A stretch of 25,000 bases of DNA from Chrysomallon squamiferum (lineage: Eukaryota > Mollusca > Gastropoda > Neomphalida > Peltospiridae): the NCBI GenBank assembly GCA_012295275.1, contig CM022677.1, positions 18,395,940 through 18,420,939 of the forward strand, read 5' to 3'. The position numbers were made by a program, and so were the translations under genes. Positions 20,106-25,000 of the stretch are shown piece after piece; position 1 is the stretch's first letter, and each line of letters begins with the position of its first letter. The notes below the pieces were generated by a model. The model had not been told where the DNA came from, ran no database searches, and worked only from the letters and a program-made list of their open reading frames with translations.

Positions 20106-20284
20106 GGAAAAATTGACAAGACATGTAGCAGTAGTAGCAGAAGTAATAACATTAAATTCACAAAACTGATTCTCATCAAACTTCTGTAAGTGAAAGTTAT
20201 GTCTGTGATTTGTAAGTTTGTGTTTCGTGTTAATTATTTTTCTTTTACTAAATCACGACATCTCTACTTGTTAGTTATAGAAAA

Positions 20285-20395
20285 TTACTGAAAGCAATAA
20301 ATTCCGAAGTTGTGTTCGTTGTTGCCCTTTTCAAGATGTTTAGAGTTCTGCACGCGCAGTTCAATACTGTCGCCTGCTTTCAGTTCAAACAACGC
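20285..20395 (-). pseudogene. TNF-homology-domain C-terminus, displaced fragment (copy D)
   Basis: Thirty-six intact codons plus TAA: ALFELKAGDSIELRVQNSK, then HLEKGNNEHNFGIYCFQ. This is the best-preserved TNF C-terminus in the window, with the canonical LFEL.AGD strand and the final FGIY strand. It lacks the first two-thirds of the exon. Upstream (minus sense) it runs directly into (CA)n with no usable in-phase acceptor found. It lies between exons 2 and 3 of the ligand gene, so it is out of order. Confidence 0.7.
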
Positions 20396-20660
20396 GGGTA
20401 TGTGTGTGTGTGTATGTTTGTGTCTCTGCATCTATGTGTATCTATGTGTGTATGTGTTTATTGTATGCGTTTGTGTGTGCATGTGTGTATTATATATGTG
20501 GTCAGGTGTTTGTGTATCTGTGCGTATGTGCGTATGTATCTGTGTTAATGTGTGCGTAACTATGTGTGTTTATTTGTGTTAACGTGAGCGTATGTTTGTG
20601 TAGGTGTATTTGTGTGTGCATGTGTGTGTATGTGTATGTGTGTATGTGTGTATATTATTG
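20396..20660. repeat. (TG)n-rich microsatellite
   Basis: Degenerate TG/TATG repeats between displaced fragment D and exon 2. They form the upstream edge of the rearranged piece. Confidence 0.9.
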
Positions 20661-20686
20661 TATATTAAGAATGATATACTACTCAC

Positions 20687-20723
20687 GTTTGGCTCTCTCT
20701 TGCTGGTACTGTGTTTCTACAAA
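20687..20723 (-). CDS. TNF-like ligand exon 2 (37-nt microexon)
   Basis: Acceptor TATTTATTTGCAG and donor GTGAGT are both near consensus. In phase with exon 1 (which ends DIVTK) it reads FVETQYQQERAK plus one base. The joined peptide NLIDIVTKFVETQYQQE is a smooth amphipathic stalk segment. The exon is too short for ORF finders. Function: membrane-proximal stalk of the ligand. Confidence 0.7.
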
Positions 20724-21079
20724 CTGCAAATAAATAGAATTGTAGAAAAGAATCAACATATTTTGGTTGAGATATGACAACATACATACATACACTCATA
20801 TATATATATATACATACATGCGTAAATAAATAAATAAATAATAAAAATAAAGGAACTCTCAGATTAAAACATACTTGGATGTGTGTGTTTGTGAGTGTGT
20901 GAGTGTTTGGGTGCGTGTGTGTGTGTGGTTGAACGTGACAATAAAGAAAAGAAGAAACATGATCTCGGAATTTAAAACACGTTTATAGATCTTAAGTATC
21001 CAGTTTAGTATCTAGTCACTTTTTTGATATAGCAGTGACTAACTATTGTTTTGTGTATCACAGAGTGGAACAAAACATT
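20724..21079. other. TNF-like intron 1
   Basis: Holds (CATA), (TA) at 20788-20812, (AAAT) at 20823-20842 and (GT)-rich runs at 20880-20930. No exon. Confidence 0.4.
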
Positions 21080-21124
21080 TCATACAATCTTTAACACCAT
21101 AATAATAATAATAATAATAAAAAC

Positions 21125-21595
21125 CTTTGTTACGATGTCGATCAGGTTTCGCTCACGACCAGCACAGCAGAGATTTCCATCTTCTCGAACGTCGAAGTCG
21201 TAGATGTTGTCAGTTTTGTCATCGTCGGTGAGATAAACATCTTTGCACGGAAAGCAGACGTCGTCATCCCATTGCACAACAGTTTGACGTTGTGACTGCA
21301 CCCGTGGTGTAGTGAAAGTTAGAGATATAACGATCACCAGAAAGATGTTGATGAAAAGAAAAAGGACAATGACCTCTGTCCAGAATTTCTTTTTCTCTTT
21401 CTCTGTGTCTTTTTCGTTGTCACGTTTTTCACTCACTTTTTCTCTTGGCGTAAATTTTGTGTCTAAATTTTCTAAATTTTCTTCTCCGTTTTCTTTGATG
21501 AAAGGCTCCTTACTGTCCCAGTTAGTCCTACCTCGAATACTGCTTTTTCTGGGTTTTCTTTCTTTGTTTTGTTTGAAACCAAGGCTGTAACGATT

Positions 21596-21598
<3 letters not shown>
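21125..21598 (-). CDS. TNF-like ligand exon 1: cytosolic tail, membrane anchor, stalk start
   Basis: 158 codons from the ATG at 21598 to AAG just before a GTTTTT donor at 21124. Residues 1-72 are highly charged and hydrophilic (KERKPRKSS, EKDTEKEKKKF). Residues 75-95 form one hydrophobic segment (VIVLFLFINIFLVIVISL), giving type II topology. The lumenal/extracellular start has Cys115-x2-Cys118 and Cys144-Cys145 in CFPC and NLCCAG, then NLIDIVTK. An anchor plus paired cysteines followed by short stalk exons and a TNF domain is known from invertebrate TNF ligands. The family call rests on the downstream exons. Exon 1 is intact. Confidence 0.65.

Positions 21599-21629
<31 letters not shown>
21598..21629. 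repeat. Poly(T) run, poly(A) on the coding strand, abutting the start codon
   Basis: About 31 A residues directly precede the ATG of TNF-like exon 1 on the minus strand. Confidence 0.9.
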
Positions 21630-21632
<3 letters not shown>

Positions 21633-21789
21633 CACAGAAAACTTGTTTATGAGAATAAACTCATTATCATTGTGAAAGTCATTGCAAAGTAATTGAAAGT
21701 AACTGCGAAGTTAATTGCGAAGTTATTTTAAAAGTCATTGTCGATGTCATCGAATACACCCACTGATTCGGATCAGATTTCGTACTTTC

Positions 21790-21890
<101 letters not shown>

Positions 21891-21975
21891 ATCTTTTCTT
21901 TTCTTTGTTCATCTGGTTTATCAAATGAAAGACCTCCCTATTTATTTCACTCTTTTGTACATACATTGTGAATGA

Positions 21976-22485
<510 letters not shown>

Positions 22486-22538
22486 GTTTGCGTGGTACAT
22501 GTAAAAACAGAGAAAATGTAATCAGTAAATTAATTATA

Positions 22539-22665
22539 CAGCGGTACTTTCGCTTACAAGTTTAATTCGTTCCGTGACCGAACTCATAACTCAAATTGCT
22601 CGTATATCAAATCTCTTTACCCAACTGAAATTAACTGAAATGTTTAATCCTTTCCAGGCCCCACC
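22539..22665. mobile_element. Tigger-type element, left end only
   Basis: CAGCGGTACTTTCGCTTACA after TA, then TTTAATTCGTTCCGTGACCG and CTCGTATATCAAATC as in the two larger copies. The upstream flank (GTAAAAACAGAGAAAATGTAATC) also matches theirs. This is therefore a truncated third copy of the same duplicated block, not a fresh insertion. Similarity ends near 22665. Confidence 0.8.
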
Positions 22666-22718
22666 AAAAAAAAAATCCCCAGGAATCATTTTTCGCGAAG
22701 AGCAACGTCTTTTGATAA

Positions 22719-22937
22719 ACTGGACTGAAACTTGTCTGTTTACAAACAGAGAGGCGTGACAGACAGATTATTGTGTGCGACAGGAATAACTTTGTAGGAG
22801 ACTTTAAACTTAGACAACTAACTTGTACATATTTCCAACTAGATGGTAGAATTGCAGTAGAAAACTGTCAGCTGAAATTTACAGCGGAATTGTTCAGATT
22901 TAAAAGCAGTGCAACAACTTGGACAAAGTCTCTGTGA
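22719..22937 (+). other. Candidate exon, 72 codons with four cysteines, unknown
   Basis: The open frame from 22719 to a TGA at 22935-22937 has no ATG. It reads LKLVCLQTERRDRQIIVC, then FKLRQLTCTYFQLDGRIAV, then ENCQLKFTAELFRFKSS. Four cysteines with alternating hydrophobic residues suggest a beta-rich extracellular domain. A strong acceptor-like site (TTGTCTGTTTACAAACAG) lies at about 22733-22750 within it, so the exon may start there and end at the TGA. I do not recognise the family. It immediately precedes the secreted-protein relic region. Confidence 0.4.
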
Positions 22938-23051
22938 CTGGTACCCGAAGGTTTTGATTAAAAGTTTATTTTGTAAAAAGTACACACAACACTAGACAGA
23001 GATTCCACAGGATAGCTGAAGTTATAAATATATTTCTCCCCCGTGTCTTTT

Positions 23052-23062
23052 GTATATATATA

Positions 23063-23130
<68 letters not shown>
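23052..23130. repeat. (TA)n microsatellite
   Basis: About 75 bp of TA, interrupted once by TGTACA. Confidence 0.95.
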
Positions 23131-23132
<2 letters not shown>

Positions 23133-23375
23133 AGACTGGGTAGAAATATATATAGACACAGACACATACATGCAATATGTCATGGCCTCCCATTACAAGT
23201 TGATAGCTTGTTCACAGATGTATTTATCTGAATTGAAAGATTCTGCCTTGCTAAGTCATGTATCGTTTGCTTAATTATGCATAAATATTTTTCAATATTT
23301 TCATTAATCTGTGTATAACAGTCCCAATTCATATAAAGTTTTCGTAATAAAAGTCACCCAGTTATTTGTTTATGA

Positions 23376-23383
23376 TATAAAAT
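23376..23383 (+). promoter_or_regulatory. Possible TATA box, conserved with copy 1
   Basis: TATAAAAT about 119 bp upstream of the ATG at 23495. Same position and context as 7140. Confidence 0.3.
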
Positions 23384-23494
23384 ACTGTGTCGGGGCATTC
23401 CCCCCCATCGGGTATTTCCCTCTACGTCATTTCCCCCCCTCCCGGTGACAGTTCTCGGCTCATCCTACCTATCAAATATCCGAAATATTATATT

Positions 23495-23575
23495 ATGAGT
23501 ATCGTTGTCTTTAATCTTCTAATTTACTGCAGTTTGACATGTGACGTCTTTGATATCAAATTAACTGATAGCTAA
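23495..23575 (+). pseudogene. Secreted-protein gene signal-peptide exon, copy 2
   Basis: The ATG opens MSIVVFNLLIYCSLTCDVF then DIKLTDS and TAA. The first 16 residues form a typical eukaryotic signal peptide, with cleavage likely around Cys16. The frame is better than copy 1 here, but the next 229 bp (the VDCS segment in copy 1) are deleted, giving a premature stop. Without the deletion this would be the start of a small extracellular protein. Confidence 0.45.
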
Positions 23576-23626
23576 AAGTCGATAGAATAATCTCTCTATC
23601 TACTGTATACTTGATTTATTTAACAC

Positions 23627-23836
23627 ACTAAGACAGCCAATTTTATTGTACGGTTCGGAAATATCGGGTTTTACAAATATACAACTAATATAAACACTGC
23701 ACATGAAATTTGGTTCCGAGATGGCTACAATGAAAACACCGTAGGCATCAAGTTTGTTCAGTTCAGGAACAAGTCAAGCTACAGTGTCGTGATATATAAT
23801 ATTCTTAATTTTACATACTCACGGCATAGTGACTAA
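23627..23836 (+). pseudogene. Ig-like ectodomain exon relic, copy 2
   Basis: Same 69-codon frame as 7639-7848, with three replacements (Phe, His and Phe in place of Leu, Tyr and Leu) and the same terminal TAA. No synonymous difference was seen, which does not suggest purifying selection. Confidence 0.35.
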
Positions 23837-24239
23837 TGCTTTCAGAAATGATGCACTTCAGTACACAAATAAATATATACTTATTTTTAAATTTTATAGT
23901 AAATCGAAGTTTATGTTAAGTAATGTAAAACATTTAAGATTAAAACTGCACGCGATGAAACAAATAAAAAGCAGTATGATTACTACTGTAAACTGAATTT
24001 ACGTTAGGCTTTAGAAATACCCGATGTTTTGAAAAACGTAACTAGATGTGAAACTGGATATCTAACTGGAAATCTTACACTCGAGTTTTAAGTGCAGGTG
24101 TTAGAGATCATGTTTCTTCTTTTCTTTATTGTGCACGTTGAAGCTAGTTTGAGAAGAAGAAATGATCAACAATAATCACAGAGGAGGGTGACAGGGCCGG
24201 TACTGAGATATGTAGACAATTAATCGTGATTTAAATTTT

Positions 24240-24292
24240 TGTTGTGTCTGTGTGTGTGCCTGTGTATGTGTGTATATGTGTCTGTGTGTGTT
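24240..24292. repeat. (TG)n microsatellite
   Basis: Degenerate TG run between the segmental duplicate and the intron-like duplicate. Confidence 0.9.
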
Positions 24293-24299
24293 AACGTAT

Positions 24300-24545
24300 T
24301 AAATTGCACACGTGCAGCAGAAACTGAGAACTGATTGTTCATTTAATATTTCCTCACGAGTCTGATAGTAAAGTAATATGGCGGATCATTTTCCAACATG
24401 GAAATTACCCACCGAGGTAAAAATAGATTACTGACAACTGCTGTGGTTCAAAGGTGAAACGTTTGGTAGCTGATATTGTCAGTGTATACCAGTTTATTAA
24501 AGATATTAACATAAACTAACATAATTTAATACTAAATGAGAACAA
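24300..24545. repeat. Intron-like duplicate, copy 4 of 4, most diverged
   Basis: Shares AACTG.GAACTG..GATTGTTC, AGTAATATGGCGGATCATT and the AACTAACATAATTT... (CT)n exit with 13160-13545, but has internal deletions. Confidence 0.65.

Positions 24546-25000
<455 letters not shown>

Larger units (their letters stand above)
23212..24240. repeat. Segmental duplicate, copy 2 (partner 6976-8210)
   Basis: Colinear with copy 1, except for a 229-bp gap at 23565-23568 and a short insertion near 24145-24200 (GAAGAAGAAATGATC to CCGGTACTGAG). Confidence 0.95.

Noticed and set aside
20310-20582. Plus-strand Cys/Val frames over 20310-20582
   Set aside because: They are the reverse of the TNF C-terminal fragment joined to a TG repeat. 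The minus strand is the meaningful one.

Overview
The window looks like nuclear DNA from a metazoan, most likely a mollusc. That is an inference from AT-rich intron-like sequence, GT/AG-bounded exons, Tigger-type DNA transposons, a core-1 galactosyltransferase (C1GALT1)-like exon pair and a TNF-like ligand gene. No prokaryotic operon, rRNA, tRNA or CRISPR was seen. A very large share of the 25 kb is simple repeat ((TC)n, (ATT)n, (TG)n, (TA)n, (AAAT)n). Most long open frames are translations of those repeats and are not genes.

The recognisable coding content lies mainly on the minus strand and is fragmentary. (i) A TNF-superfamily-like type II membrane ligand has a membrane-anchor exon at 21598-21125, a 37-nt exon at 20723-20687 and a 55-nt exon at 19422-19368. 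All three join in consistent phase. They are followed by degraded exons of the TNF homology domain at 18720-18620 and 18494-18318. The missing C-terminal part of the last exon sits out of place at 20395-20285, inside intron 2. (ii) Further dead copies of the TNF-domain exons lie at 4052-3525 and 12888-12403. (iii) C1GALT1-like exons lie at 3049-2752 and 10850-10483, each with damage at a normally conserved segment. (iv) On the plus strand, a small secreted-protein gene is present twice, at about 7140-7848 and 23376-23836, both copies broken. (v) Unassigned candidate exons are at 195-1 (minus), 22719-22937 (plus) and 4449-4553 (plus).

The layout is best read as repeated, partly overlapping segmental duplications. 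A block of (CT)n, a shared flank, a Tigger element and a C1GALT1-like exon occurs at about 1.6-3.05 kb and 9.5-10.75 kb, with a truncated start at about 22.1-22.67 kb. A TNF-exon block occurs at about 3.3-4.05, 12.1-12.9 and 18.3-18.7 kb. A TNF-intron-like segment occurs at about 5.3, 13.2, 19.1 and 24.3 kb. The Tigger insertion and several stop or frameshift lesions are shared between copies, so they pre-date the duplications.

Regions: 0-0.4 kb candidate exon with a splice-acceptor minisatellite; 0.4-1.2 kb duplicated AT-rich spacer; 1.2-3.05 kb Tigger and C1GALT1-like; 3.3-4.6 kb TNF relic and a plus-strand ORF; 4.6-7 kb spacer and intron-like duplicate; 7-8.2 kb secreted-protein relic; 8.7-9.3 kb tandem repeats; 9.5-10.85 kb complete Tigger and C1GALT1-like; 11-13.9 kb duplicated spacer and TNF relic; 13.9-18.2 kb almost entirely satellites; 18.3-21.6 kb TNF-like gene; 21.8-22.5 kb (CT)n; 22.5-22.95 kb Tigger end and 4-Cys ORF; 23.2-24.24 kb second secreted-protein relic; 24.3-25 kb intron-like duplicate and (CT)n running off the end.
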